A stretch of DNA of 64,000 nucleotides. Origin: Eumeta japonica. Lineage: Eukaryota; Arthropoda; Insecta; Lepidoptera; Psychidae. Shown piece after piece: positions 36,501 through 49,640 of this stretch (the stretch's first letter is position 1; every line of letters starts with the position of its first letter). The translations under genes were made by a program, and so were the position numbers. The stretch covers positions 82,633 through 146,632 of the forward strand of contig BGZK01001469.1 in NCBI GenBank assembly GCA_005406025.1, in the 5' to 3' direction. The notes under the pieces were generated by a model that saw nothing but the letters and a program-made list of their open reading frames with translations, ran no database searches and was not told the DNA's origin.

Positions 36501-38335
36501 ACCAATAACAATAGATCAAGTCGACGCAACAGAACCGTTTCGGTAATGAGAAGCGTATATTCTAATTTCCTGAGCTTCAAAACGAAAATCCTTTGATTTA
36601 GCCGCGTACACAATTCATAATCTCGAGTTATAAGTATTGCGGATGTGGTCAAAGTTCGAATCCTTTAATTTAACATGAAACGATGGTGGATTCGTGCGCA
36701 TCAACAGGGAGATCCTTAAGACCTTAATACAACAGGTCACGAAATCCACAATATATCTAGCAATATAATTACAGTTATATGTAATAAAATTATTGTTACG
36801 CGAATTCAAAAATTGTGGCCTACATCTTAAAAAAACATACAGAACACAATGTTATATAGACACATTGTGTTTATTGAAACGGAAACTTCTGTGACGTCCT
36901 AAACACATTATAGTTTTTATGACCTAAGCCATGATTATTATTTACCCGAGGTGTATTATGAGCGTGCGTCTCGTATCATCAAAGCCTAAAAGATGAGAGC
37001 GAACAGTGTTCATCACGTTTTATGAGACGAAGCGCTTCGTTTCTAACACGCTTCTAGAAGTAAATAACAGGGGCGTAATAGTAACCGACACGTTACAACA
37101 GGGACAATTCTTATATCGACGATGACGTACAGAACTAATTATATTTTTAATTGCAGCGGAAATAAAAAGAAAAACAAAGGAATACAAGTTTTTCTCTTAT
37201 ATCGATATAAAGCAAGTATACGTAAAAAATAATAATCATATGATTTTACTAATATGACAGGTGACAAATATAAAATTTAAAATCGTACAAATAAAAAAAG
37301 TAAACGCTGTAATCATTTTGTTGAAAAAAAAACTCACCCACCAAAATAAGAGGAGTGCGACGGAAACAGATGTTGACTTTTTTATAAATGAGCACAATGT
37401 TCACTGCACCATATCGCACTGGTCTTTGTGTATTTGGTCGTATAAAAATACACTTGGTAGATGTTTTAGGTTAACGATAAATAACTTATTATACATAACG
37501 GAAAATTTCGTTATGTTGGTGATGTTATATTTGTATACGTATAGTTTTTGTTTTAATTTAAAACTCAATTAACTAAATAAAATGTAACGAAAATTACGAA
37601 TTATACGATTTTCGTATTGTTATTTAATTATTGATGGACAAAGAAAATTACTATAATAAAGGGATAATTTTGAAAATATTAAATTTCTCTGTAATTCTAT
37701 TACTGGTCCATTTGTTTATATTCGGTAGTTTTTCCATACGTAAGCTAAAATTTGTGCTTTTTTTTTTTATTATTAACAAGATGGTAAATTAATCTGAGCA
37801 TGAATATGTACAGATTAATTAAGAATTAATAATTAAGGAATCATAGACAATCCCCACAAAAAAATAATTTTTGGGAAAAGCACCCGCGACAAGCGAAATG
37901 ATTTTACACACACGGAGACGATTTTTATCACAATTCCGTTTACCCTTCTGAGGTAACATGCAACCCTAAAAATAACAACGTTATCGTTCCGTTTCTCCGG
38001 TTACGGAACCACTAAACGGACAGCGCATAACAAAAATACGAATTATACAATTTCGTTATGCGCATTCTCCAATAACAGCGCGCACCTAACGCGTTCAGCT
38101 CGCGGACCGGCACGCACGGCCGGCCACGCACAATGGTAACAGTATATGCGTTATCCGCCGAATTATCGCGGTCACTGATCGTTTTGATGTCGCACATATC
38201 GAGGTTGGCGTCCTACATCGACGGTCGTCGTTGTTTTAAAGCCTACAAATTGTCAAAATTGTTACACGAAATATACGCCTACGAAACGCTAATAAACGGC
38301 TTGGCTGAAAGATATGAAAGAAGTTAATCAAAAAT
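33561..38335. other. AT-rich non-coding stretch
   Basis: No supported gene, RNA or element. A 63-codon hydrophobic frame at 35103-35294 contains CCTGTTACCCAGAGGGATGC, which may derive from an old repeat. Small CpG-rich patch at 38070-38130. Confidence 0.45.
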
Positions 38336-38339
38336 AAAA

Positions 38340-38580
38340 GAGAAATGGGTTGAATTGATATTACCAATAAGCCACCCCCGGGCTGGCCCTGTCCAAAACT
38401 CCCTATTAGACTAGCAGCGTTGCCGCGTAGCATAGCCACAAGTTGGGTTCGGAAAGGGTAAGGCCCACAAATGGGGTCTTGCCCTTTATCGGTAAGTCTC
38501 TGTCGAGTCTCCTGCTCGAATTCCTTATGAAGGACTTTGCCTCACTGTTACAAGAGCCAGCCGTTTCAAAGGCAATTAAG
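38340..38580. repeat. Probable decayed interspersed repeat
   Basis: GCCACCCCCGGGCTGGCCCT..AAGTTGGGTTCGG..GGTAAGTCTCTGTCGAGTC..AGCCGTTTCAAAGGC reads like a repeat I recall from lepidopteran genomes. No second copy is in the window, so this is weak. Confidence 0.3.
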
Positions 38581-40084
38581 AATGAAATGGTATCATAAGT
38601 AAATCAATCAAAATAATATTACTCATGAGATCTTATTACGCTAGATATGGGCTAAGAAATTTTTCATGAATATTCGTTTTCGAAAAACTTAACGAGAGAC
38701 TTAACATTTTAAGTCTTGAAATTTAACTTAAACATTAGACCCTTATCTCAATACGGAATTCTTTATTTTTATTTACCTATAAAACGTTGTCATTTTAAAA
38801 GACAAAAAAAAACTGCATTTTTGCGTTCGTTTTGAAAATAAAAAGATGTATAAAAAATAATTCTCATTTAAAAATGAAGCAAACAAAAATTGAGAAGTTT
38901 AAAAAAAGTTCAGTTTTCAGCTTTGTGTTGAACAATTTTTTTTCGTATTCATTACGTTCGCTAAGCTTTTAAAAACGTTCATTCGCTAACTATTTCTGGA
39001 GTTCCTACTAATCAGCAGCTACCCATTCATAAAACATATTCGTACACGCTAATAACTCTATGGTACACACAACAACAGTAGATGAATACATTCACCTTTA
39101 CGTTCTTCCGCATGTTCACTTGTCGAAGTTATCCAGACAGTCTATAACCTATGCTCTCTGGATTATTTTATTTCTGTCACGTTGCGGGCAAACGGTAAGC
39201 TTGGACAGTCAACAATACTCGTTGAAAACAACAAATGAATGTCCAAATTATAGCCTTAACAGCTGTTGGGCAACGCGAGATCGGTTCTCGCTTTTCATTT
39301 CACTACACAATTAACCAAAGCGAACTTCGGTTGCGCCACCTCATTAGCCGATAACCATAACATTGTTAAAATTACCAGGTTAACATCAATACCGCCGGCC
39401 TTTGTTCTCCTTAACTGTAGCAAAATCAAGGCTACCCGTAGAAAAATTATTATTATGTATTATGCAGCATTTTACTTAGTTACAATAGAACAGTGATGCG
39501 CCATATGACAAAGTTGGATAGGAACAAATTAGACGCCGAATCAGCAAGCCGTCGAAGTGTGGCGGTAGTTCAGCTACCAGATTTGATCAGAAGCTATCGG
39601 ATTCGGTCCGGATTACGGGCGAATAGATCGATGGGTTTTTGAATTGAGTCAAACTACAGAGAAGTACGTCAAGCCGTCGGTCCCGGACGGTTTTGGTGGT
39701 GGTCGTTAGGGGACGTCCGATAATTACACTCGGAAGGGATCGAGCTGAATCTCACCCAATCTTACGATTGGGGGGAAGGGTCTCGCCAGATATCACGTAG
39801 TTTTTTTTTCACAATAAACAGTACAAAAATGCGAGATAAGTGGGTTGAATTGAACATGTTTTTCCACAACAAAATATAACTATGTCTTAGACAATAATAT
39901 TTATCAAGCTGGTGACTTTCTGTGCGTGCAAGCAAAAACGGTTTAGAGAGGGCTAAACAAGCGAGGCTGAATAAGCAGATGATTTTACGGAAAATCGCAT
40001 GGAGATGTTGGTTCCAGTAGTCACTCTTGAGATCATACATCAGTTCCCGTGGGATGAGTTAGAATAAATATTCTACGCCCCCTT
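38581..40084. other. Non-coding DNA
   Basis: AT-rich to 39.1 kb, then moderately GC-richer at 39520-39780 (GAAGTGTGGCGGTAGTTCAG, GGTCCCGGACGGTTTTGG). No coding frame or repeat end is identified. Confidence 0.4.
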
Positions 40085-40320
40085 AGTAGCCCCCTACCCG
40101 CACTAGGCCGGCGTGGATGGCTTAAGGTTCAAAATCCGATGCAACAACGAGAAAATTGTCGAAATCCCATCAAAATTAATTCAGTAGATTTGCATGGTGC
40201 TATAACCAGTTAAACAGTCGGACTGACAAGAATCCCAAAAATCATTGGTCTAGTTCAAATCCAAAATAGTGGATATCGATCAATTTTTTGAAAAACATCT
40301 CTAGCGTACAGACCGGCCAG
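40085..40320 (+). mobile_element. Decayed LINE-derived 3' fragment
   Basis: CCCTACCCGCACTAGGCCGG followed by CGTGGATGGCTTAAGG recalls the CCCGCACTGGGCCAGCGTGG 3' region I associate with RTE-like lepidopteran LINEs. The downstream AATTAATTCAGTAGATTTGC is also repeat-like. Confidence 0.4.
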
Positions 40321-41488
40321 ACTTTTGTAATAGTGTAAATAAGTAGACATATATTTTAAAACCATAACTTTTACATGCATGTACGACAAACATACATAAA
40401 GCGTTAATGAAAAAAATCACCAGAATAGTGTCGTAAAACCAAAAGAAATACGTTTAGTTTCTCATTTCACAAAAATCGAATAATTATTTGTACTTTTGCA
40501 TAATTTAGGAGTTATCTTAGTTTTGCGAGTTTCTTTAGGTACCAAATTAGTGAATCATGGAATTATTACTAAAGTAAAATTTGACTACTTATAAAAAAGA
40601 TGTGGTTTGAAATATGTATTTAATTTTTAAGTGTTCTAAATACTATATCTGAAATATTTACAATTTAGCGATATATCACTAAAACCTGTAATATGATACG
40701 TGACGTAATGATGATAAAAATTGATTGGTTTAAAATACAATATTCATTATGGGATAATGCGATTCATTGAATTTAATGTCGTAACATACATTATCTATAA
40801 TATTATTTTAAGGTTTACAAATATTGATTTTGATTTTAATCGTTGTTTAAAATAGTCGTTATTATTCAAATAAAAATATATACTATCACAATTTGACATT
40901 GTAAGCGTGATGCGAACGTCGACCCTAATAAACTTCGTGTATTCATAACTTCGTTTCGTGTCATGCGGCCGTGGGAATAAGCTAGCGGTCGCCGCACAAC
41001 CTACTGGCATCCAGCATCCACTAACTTTATGTTCTTAGTGAGTTTTCGTATTAGGATTGTTTCCAACCATTGCAATGCAAATTTTCAACTTTCCACGATC
41101 TCAGTGGGAAAAGGGCTGTGACAAATACGCGCTATAAGTCTTCCCGCTTTACCTATTCCGCGGAGAGTGATAAATAGTTCCGGTGTAGTTTAGTTCATTC
41201 AAAAAAGTTTCTTTCGCTAATTAAGGCGTTTTCGAGAACGTTCTTAAAACTACACTTAGAAAATGTTCCCTGTCGAGACGCTCCGAAGGAAGTCATCAGT
41301 TAAAATTAATATTCTATGGCCCAAATTTAAAATTTAAATATTACTAGGTTTTCTACGAGTCTATCATCAGACTTGATCATTTAAAGCATGTAACAAACGA
41401 GAGTCTAAAACGTTGCGGTTAAGTTCCAAGATTAAACGCAATACAGTGCTCGTATACTTGTACAAACTTATTTGGATTCCCTCCACAG

Positions 41489-41593
41489 AACGTTGAAGAA
41501 GGAAATTACCACAGAACAGAGAGAGTCACAGACGAACAATCTCCCTTTATATTCTGTGGAGACCACGATGCACGCCGGTCTAGCGCCGTTTGA
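41489..41593 (+). CDS. Possible terminal exon, unknown
   Basis: A good acceptor (TTTGGATTCCCTCCACAG, 41471-41488) leads into 34 codons, NVEEGNYHRTERVTDEQSPF and onward, ending TGA at 41593. A second frame is open across the same bases (41472-41663). No homology is recognised and no upstream exon is seen. Confidence 0.15.
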   Translation, partial: NVEEGNYHRTERVTDEQSPFIFCGDHDARRSSAV

Positions 41594-43450
41594 GAGTTTA
41601 AAGGCACAGAATTCAAAATTAACGAAAACTTGCAAAGACTATTCCAGTCGTGTGATAAAATAAAAAAAAATATGAACGTAGTCGGCCCAGCGCCATATCC
41701 GCGTAAAAGGAAACTGGTCTATGACTCACCAGCGCCGAGGTTACGACATTTCGCCGCGATCGTCGCATGAACTCACTCTACAGTTATTCCTCGGCGGGCT
41801 TCAATTATTATACTTTTTATTGTGCGAACAACAGAATATGGGTATATAGACAAACAGAAATGATCAGTGCATAGTTTTATTTTCTTCTAACAGTACCTGC
41901 ATCGAATTTTGTCAATGCAATCAGTGTATGCAATTTTTTTCGCTATAGAAAAAAAATCAAGGCGATAGTATGTCCACTTAACTAGTTTAGTTAACCGTAT
42001 ACGAGTTGTCGCTACGTACGGTGAATGGTTGATGATAATTATTAAATTTGCTATGAGGTTTATTCTCGACTTATCTATTCAATGCTCTATTTGATTTATC
42101 TGTGAGGTAAAATAATGGAGACTTGTTTTCAACGAAACTGAACGTCAACTTCGAAATCTCGTCAACCCTTATTCTATTCTTTCTATAATAGAACGTTTCG
42201 TAAAATAGTGGAAAAGACAGCAGGGATACCCGCTTAAGGGATAATAATGCCGACTAAGAAATTTTCGAGAAATACATTTATTATCTTGGATGAAATATAA
42301 AAGAAGTTACGTAAAAAATATTCTGAAACAATAAAAATACTATTATTATCTATCTAAATAAACGGTTTATTAAATTGGAGTCGAGTACCAGCCGTTCAAA
42401 TGGTTGTACGTGTTTTTTGTTACTTTTTTATCGTTTGGCAATGCCAATTTCTAAATGATGATATTCAAATAACCGTCACTGACGTCTCGAGTTAAATTTA
42501 CCTGTAAAACGTTGCACAAATGTATAATAATAAATGTTTATATAAAAGTGACGGTGATAAAGTTAGTACACGCACGAACGACCATGCGCGTTGGATGCAT
42601 GACGCTAAATGGAAAGAAAATAGAATTGTGTGCCAGCGCACTCTGCGCATGATCAATTTTGTCTTATTGTTCTATTATAATGAATCGAGTGGGAAAGTGC
42701 TCTAAATAACTATTACACCTTTGGTAAAAACCTGTCTCTTTTTCTTTAAACGTCATAAATATTTTATGTAACGTATTTTTGTAGCATTCTTCAGTATGCG
42801 CTGACCACAATTAAAATACTCTGTATTATTGTAATTATTGTACAAGTTATATTTGGACGTTCTGCAGTCATATAATATGTTGAAATATCATTGTTAACTT
42901 GTGTGGACAAAAACACTATTTTACATAATAAACTTGTTTATTAATTAAGAACTAAATGTACAACTTTTAAATAGATGTTTTAACATAAGAATTTGAGAGT
43001 GACAGACGACCAAAAATTAAAGAGGGCGCCAAATCGCTTACAAGCCTTTAAAAACAATATTGAAGGCGCGAAATTTAAACGTACAATTAACATTTTATTT
43101 TAACAATCATAATTTGTTACGTTTGAATACTTATTTGCATTCAAAAGATTTCATCGATTTAAATTAGATTTGAGACTTTCTCAATTAACTTTGTTAAAAA
43201 TAGGCTACGCCGTTTCAATTTTTATTTTAATTTAAGGATAACTCAAATTAGATATATCAAATGTAGATTAGTTTTTGAAATTAGATTTATCAAAAGATTG
43301 GACACCAATCGACCGTTTAACTATCATGTATCTATCGTTTATACTATACGTTTACAAACGTAAAAAACATCTTGAGATCTTTCAATATCTTTAAATTCAT
43401 AACCCTTCTTTTTCACTTCGCCGTCGTGGATTAAGAAATACAATATAAAG

Positions 43451-43576
43451 ATGTTATTAAAATTGGTTACATTACGTCAGTCAGCGATGCTCGTTTGCAA
43501 AGCTGTAGACCAGTTCGTGAAACTAGCGACCTTAAGCATTATGAGCGAGGTTAAGCGGGATCAAAACAGTGAGTAG
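43451..43576 (+). CDS. Possible 41-residue small ORF
   Basis: ATG at 43451 to TAG at 43576 encodes an amphipathic, helix-like peptide. It starts MLLKLVTLRQSAMLVCKAVD and ends with a charged SEVKRDQNSE. There are few of the Asn/Ile/Phe codons that mark chance frames here. A GTGAGT donor-like site overlaps codons 40-41. No family is recognised. Confidence 0.15.
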   Translation: MLLKLVTLRQSAMLVCKAVDQFVKLATLSIMSEVKRDQNSE

Positions 43577-44100
43577 TTACCTTAAATAGTAAATTAGCGT
43601 AACGTTTCAATATCTAAAGCGTATTAAAACGAACACGCAGCTAAAACATTATAGTGATTTTATAAAGATAACATAGAATTTTAACTAAAATACAATACTT
43701 AAATCACGGAAAAGAATAAAAAGAACATAAGTTAGAAATCGGTAATACTTTAAATGGATTGTTAATTTAATAAATGTTTAAAAAAAAATAAAAGAATATT
43801 TTTGCTACTCGGAACACTTCTAGCATTGAAAAGAAAGAAAGTTATCAGAAATATATTGCCCCAGTTCTGATTAGAACTAAAATTTTGGCGCGACAAGCGA
43901 TCTATCGCAATATTATATTTCATCTTAAACTGAGCTATGGTTAGCATAATGTAGAAATGCAATAGCCTGTACGTATGTATACGTTAACAATGTAGTGGTT
44001 TGAAACCTATAAATTTAGTACTTTGATTTAGTAATACCTAGATATTGTCGTCTTGGCACTGTGATAAACATTAAGATAAAAATTATTAACTTTACGTGTA

Positions 44101-44165
44101 AAATTACTCGTTTTTATAAGGTATATGTAGCCTACATACATATACCTCATAAAACGAGTAATTTA
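44101..44165. repeat. Long hairpin 1 of a tandem pair
   Basis: Arms 44101-44129 and 44137-44165 are complementary over about 28 bp with one bulge and a mismatch, around a 7-base loop. Confidence 0.8.
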
Positions 44166-44166
44166 T

Positions 44167-44206
44167 AATTGATGTGGTGTGACTATTGAGTCACGTCACA
44201 TCAATT
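44167..44206. repeat. Long hairpin 2 of a tandem pair
   Basis: Arms 44167-44184 and 44189-44206 match at 16 of 18 positions around an ATTG loop. It starts two bases after hairpin 1. Confidence 0.8.
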
Positions 44207-44749
44207 GTAGCTTAGGTTATTTAAATATACACTTATGTATAAAGTATAAACATAAGCATACTTAATTTTTATTTTCCGTAATTATAAGATTTAATACATC
44301 CTGTTTTCAAATACAAAATGTGACAAATTAAATACTATTACTTTAACAAGTTTAAATATAATGTCTATGACATTACACAAAAAATATTTAAACATTATAT
44401 AGACTTTTCGCAATATGAAATTAAATATTAACATACATATGTATTATTATGGACCTTATTCAATGGCTTTGGGAAATGACACGTGCACTGTCGAATGCAG
44501 TACATTGTGAGGTGATTGAATAATAAATATTTCTGAAACGAAGTAGGAAAACGAAAGTAGTGTATGATTTTCTTAATTGAAATCCAAAAATATCTGCATT
44601 TAATAGATGGCACATAACACTTGAAACACGTCATTATACTTATGGGTTTACAATTTAAACACTAATCAATGTCTATCAACACCACGTCCGATTTAGGGGA
44701 AAAAAAACAATTTTACGGGGAAATATGGATTTTTACATAAAAAAAAGGA
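44207..44749. other. Non-coding AT-rich DNA
   Basis: No gene or repeat is recognised. Confidence 0.5.
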
Positions 44750-44960
44750 AATCCGCTCAGGTCGGTTAACGATAGGCACACGTCGACGGTTTGTCATCAG
44801 AGCCGCTTTTTTTTTTTTCCACCGCCGTCGCAACATCGTCGACGATTTCATGCCGAAACGCTGTTACGATACTAATCGATGCATCGATTTCACGCCCCCC
44901 CGCTCATCTAGGCAGCGAAACCGAAGCTGGGCGTAAGTACGTACAGTGAAGGGCCGGGGG
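44750..44960. promoter_or_regulatory. CpG-rich patch with perfect palindromes, candidate regulatory DNA
   Basis: ATCGTCGACGAT (44835-44846) and AATCGATGCATCGATT (44874-44889) are perfect dyads. The latter contains two ATCGAT cores, as in DREF/BEAF-type or cut-type sites. Flanks are CpG-rich. Function is inferred. Confidence 0.3.
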
Positions 44961-46630
44961 AAAAAAATAAATAAATAATAAAAAGCGGCGAGAAAAAAAA
45001 TCACCAATTTTGGTGTTGGTGGTGTTCAATGTCGAAGAAAATTTCCGATATGATGACAGAATCGGTCTGGGATCTTCGAACATATAACCACCGAAGCCTT
45101 AACGATTCAGCGTCCGTTGGCATTCAGCGAGATATACACAATAATTTTTTTCTTTAATTAAAACTCAAAGTAAAAATTTACTAAAATTTCTTTAGTTTAG
45201 CTTTTATCGCAGTCGAATTTTAGTTATTTTTAACTTCATCCCTTGTCTTGACAATGATTATGCGGTTATCATTTTTAAACAAAAAGCGAAGTAGGATATA
45301 AAATGTTGTTCTACATTACATGCATATGCCTGACATATACACGTGAGAGTAATCATTATAGAAAGGTTTTCAAAAAGTATATTTTTATTCAACTGACCTT
45401 TGAAAAATCGATTAATCAATATCGTAATTGCGACAACAAAAAAGGGTATATACAGGTATATATTCTGATCTAAGATTTTGAACTCGATATTTCGAATTAA
45501 GTTTTGATTAATCTTAAGAATAATTTACTTTAAAAATATGATATATAACATTAACAAACAGCAAATTTCGTCGAATACTCCAAAATCTATCAAAATACGT
45601 CAGTTTCATTAAGAAATATCGTTGGAGAATTAAAAAGTGTTTTTTCTATAAAGTAACTTTTAAACGAATCAACTGATTAGGACCGAATAATACACAGCAT
45701 TCAAAAAGTTTCATTAGCTTCATGTGTTCTAAAAACTGGGTTAAATTAAAAATTAAATAAATTTCAAATACCGGCAATTTTATTTTGAGAATGTTAACGA
45801 ATATTACTAGTAATAATAAATTAAAATATTTAAAATATCATCGGTGTTTCGAAAATCTAATTAGCATCAATGAGCTGATTAAGACGAGCGAAATCTCAAA
45901 AAAGTATTGTCATCCTTCTTTTTATGCCAGAAAATGTATGTGTACTTATGTGGGTTTGTGTAGGTATACTCTTTGAGTTCAGAAAGACCTAGAGAGCTCG
46001 AAACCACCCATATTCCAGACTTGTTTCATGGATAATAAGCCCTTCGGGCGTAGTGGCGGACAGACCATATTTCACCGTTTGTAAGATTTCCACAATTGTT
46101 TCAATCACAAAATATTCCATTAACAGCCATTTTTGTAGCTACTTAACATATTGTCATTCTGAATCCATAAGTACATCTCCGCCTGTACAACACTTGATAT
46201 TATATCTGTTTACAGAAAATTCATTTTATTTTATCAGGAAAATTTTATTTCGGTCACAATTTGTTTGCTGACGAACAATTCTATTTATTATGTCGTTATA
46301 TACCGATTATATATATCAAAAAACATTGAGTGGGAAACGTTATTTACGGTTTAATTTTTTTTTTAGTGAGAGTGTACATGACGTGGGCTTCTCTACTTTA
46401 TCGATCATGCTATTGAATAACGTGATTAATTGATTCACAATTAAAAACAGGAAACGACTTGTCTTCTATACCTTATTTTCGTTACATTGTAAAATGGCTT
46501 GTAGTGAAAAATTACTAGGTAAAAATATTATATTTGCAATGCAGTGCCTACAAAAATAGAATGCTGCATTTTTTTTATATAGCATTTTGATGACGCAAAT
46601 GTGCTTGCGAAGTACCAGAGAGTACATGAG
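44961..46630. other. Non-coding AT-rich DNA
   Basis: Only chance frames; nothing else is recognised. Confidence 0.5.
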
Positions 46631-46632
46631 TG

Positions 46633-46800
46633 ATCGCCGTGGCCCATGGGCACCCGCAGTCCCAAGGGAATACCAATGTATTTGCGGCCTTTTGGAAAAG
46701 AATAGGACCTTTTCTTGAAGGACCCTGTCCTATTTAATTAGGAACACCGCTGAGGGTAGATCATTCCAAAATTTTGTCGTACGTGGTAAAAATTGCGTAT
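46633..46800 (-). mobile_element. LINE 3' fragment, reversed, same type as 20700
   Basis: On the minus strand it reads AAAGGCCGCAAATACATTGG..TGCGGGTGCCCATGGGCCAC, parallel to the AAAGGCCGGCAACGCACT..GCAGGTATTCATGGGCGAC of the copy at 20700. Further upstream is a TTTTGGAATGATCTACC block matching the usual LWND region. Decayed and truncated. Confidence 0.6.
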
Positions 46801-49350
46801 GAAGCGTATGAATAAATGTAAATGATTTATTGAAATATATTTTAAAATACAACAAAATGCGCTGGCTGAGAGCCCAATGTGAAATTCCACTATTTGTGAC
46901 GATATAAAAGTGGGGAGTTAAATAAATTCAATGCTAAATTCATTTTCTGAACACCGTTTGATAGATCACGGAAATATTAGCAATTTTATAGTTAACATAC
47001 ATTAAATTCCCTAAATAGGAGCTGAACACCGAGAGCGAGCATATAATTAATTGAGGTGCACAATTAATGCCAGCAGAAATGGCCTGCAATTTTTGAAGTC
47101 ATAAATGAAAAATCCACATTTCTATAGCAAGGTAATATTAAAGTTATAAAATTGAGGATGAAAATGTCATTATATATGGAATATATTAACTGGAAGATTT
47201 AATCTATTACGACAAAATTAAACTAAACTTATCCAACAATAATCTGCACTATGTGAATATTCAAATGACTATAATTAATTGTGTATAATTCAAAGAATAC
47301 CTTCTGAAAAGAGTTGCGTCAGACAAGCAGACATTATTATCTGTTTTATTACTGGAGTATTACCCTATCAAAAAAAAAATCTTAACCTCTGTTCATTTTT
47401 GAAACATAAAATGTGTTGTGGCAATTTCTACTGACGGGTAATTTAAAATATCAATTAAACTTAGTGGTTCTCTCTTATATATTTCCGTTGTCGGATAAAT
47501 AGAATCGACCCTAGTTGTCTACGGTATGCCACGGTCGATTATCTCGCTGTGTACTGAGCTCGGATGTACCACTCGAAATTCTTGAACAACGTAATCTTTT
47601 TATCTGATAAATTACGTTAGCAAAACTCGTACAACTGCGCAAAAAGCATGGGATCAACGTAAAAAAATATCAACTCTACAAAATATAAGCAAAGATTAAG
47701 TAAATTATTTTTTGACAACACCTCCCAAAAAGAATATTGGTCATCTTTTTGTATCTTTATGTATTCCTAATTTTTTTAGACTTTTTTCATAATGCCATAA
47801 CAAAGTGTGAAACGAACCCGAATATTTACTTTTTTGCACGCCTCACAAGCGGAGCGTTGAGGTGATGTTTGTGTATCTATATTTATATACAAATGAATAT
47901 TAGCCTTAAGCCGTATGTGTAAAGTTGAGATCAGCGCATGAGCCATTATAAATATCTCACGAAATGGCGCGAAATTTGAATTTGAAAAATCTTTTTTTGA
48001 AATTTCATTATCAAAAACTCTATTGAAATTTTTTATTTTAGAAGTTAATGACCGCGGTGAGGCGTGCACTTTTGGATTTTCCAAATTTTTCTTTTGATGA
48101 TAGTGTAAATTTTTGTAAATTCTTCGAATGCCTTTCGCGGTAAGTGTAGTGAAGAAATAAAATAGGAGCCTGTGTACAAAAATGGATAAATCCACCTTTG
48201 AACATTATGTTTCTCTTTCAATATCTTGAACAGGTTATAGCGCAGTCTTCATAAAAATCGGGCATCATAGCAAACTAAATGTCCCTTTGAAATAGCTTCA
48301 AAATCGACACATCTATAATGCGAAACGAAAAAAGAATACTTATTCTATTTATGGAAAAGATATGGAGATTTTTTTCATTCACTTTTTTAAAAAAAAAAGG
48401 AAAAAAATCTTCGATAATTTGCTTTTTCTGTTTTACAACCCAGTTGATTTAAACATGGACACCTATAACGACACCTGATGACGTCACAGAAAACAAATTC
48501 ATTGAATGAAAGAAAACAATCTTCAACATCCGGTATTATGACAATCAGTTTTTCACAACGGCAAATCTACAGACCGACTGAACGGCGTACATCATTCGAA
48601 ATAGGGATTTCGAATGGATCATTGTCGTGTAGGTAATATCCTCTTTCACTGGCCACCCGAACAGCCATTTCGGCCGTGAAGCGTCATAAAGTCCAAAAAT
48701 GCGCGGTTTCCTCACAAAAGAGCTTTCTAATTCCTCGTGCGGTGTGCGCGTACTAAATTCCGGAACAATAATAATATTTAGCAGAACGAGACGTTTGCCC
48801 GTGAGGCGGTATGAAGGCGTTCAAAATAAAATGCGGAGAATGATAAAATTAAAAAAAATACTATTCACTTTCCCTTTAATTTGGAGTATATTTTTTCAGG
48901 AAACAACGAGATACACAAAATACGGTGTCGTGAATAACAGATCGTGTACAAATCTCGCTACGGAATTCCGGCTATAAGTCACAAAAACGGACTTTATTCG
49001 GCCAAGCTTTATCGTAGAATAAAATTCGGGCTGCTCTTGAGTAAATCCACTTTACAATTTAACGACTATTATCAACTCAGACAGGAGTTCATTAAACTGA
49101 ATTTATGCCGCCGAGATCTGTGGAGTAGTGGATTTCGCTTGGACATAACTTTGGAGTCTAAAAAATCGGAGTGGTAAGGACGGAATCAAAAATATGCAAT
49201 AGGTACGAAAATATTAAATAGTAATTCTACAAATGGCCACGATGACACCGGTGAAACAAAGTGTTTGATTGAAGTATATAATTATTATTAAGAAACTAAT
49301 AAAAATTTCGCAAATATAATATTTTTGTTGTAGTATTATTGAGGGTTAAA
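46801..49350. other. Non-coding DNA
   Basis: Holds a chance 139-codon minus frame (47776-48195). GAGGCGTGCACTTTTGG near 48060 and GCACGCCTCACAAGCGGAGC near 47837 suggest an old repeat. A CpG-richer patch lies near 48650-48780. No supported gene. Confidence 0.45.
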
Positions 49351-49355
49351 CGAGC

Positions 49356-49640
49356 ATGCGAACCATAAAAGCATTGGTGGTCACCGCAGCTCATGGACAC
49401 TCGCAATTCCGGAGGAGTCACCAGTGCGGTGTCGGCCTCTTGGATAGGAGTAGGATATCTAATGAAGGAAGTAATAGGCTGAAGGAGAGGGGAGGGACCG
49501 ATGAAGGGAAGTTGTGGGATGATGGAGGGCTTGTGGGCCGGAACTCTCATTCACTGGACGAAAACCGACAGCAGAAACTGTTACGTCACGCTTGTATTCT
49601 ATGAGAGCATGGTACTCTGCTGCCAAGTTGACCACACCAT
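49356..49640 (+). mobile_element. Retroelement 3' region (GCTCATGGACACTCGC family)
   Basis: GGTGGTCACCGCAGCTCATG..CCAGTGCGGTGTCGGCCTCT..GGAACTCTCATTCACTGGAC..TTACGTCACGCTTGTATTCT follows the block order of a lepidopteran retroelement 3' end I recall. The opening matches a fragment at 54655. The three overlapping 64-84-codon frames inside are incidental. Confidence 0.5.

Larger units (their letters stand above)
40321..44100. other. AT-rich non-coding stretch
   Basis: No supported gene apart from the doubtful frames at 41489 and 43451. CpG-richer patches lie at 40950-41010 and 41680-41770. Confidence 0.45.

Noticed and set aside
36651..36664. GTTCGAATCC B-box-like motif as part of a tRNA
   Set aside because: No matching A box, D arm or acceptor stem lies upstream.
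47776..48195. 139-codon minus-strand frame
   Set aside because: The longest frame outside Bicdr, but rich in Asn/Ile/Phe/Lys, with no domain and overlapping repeat-like sequence.
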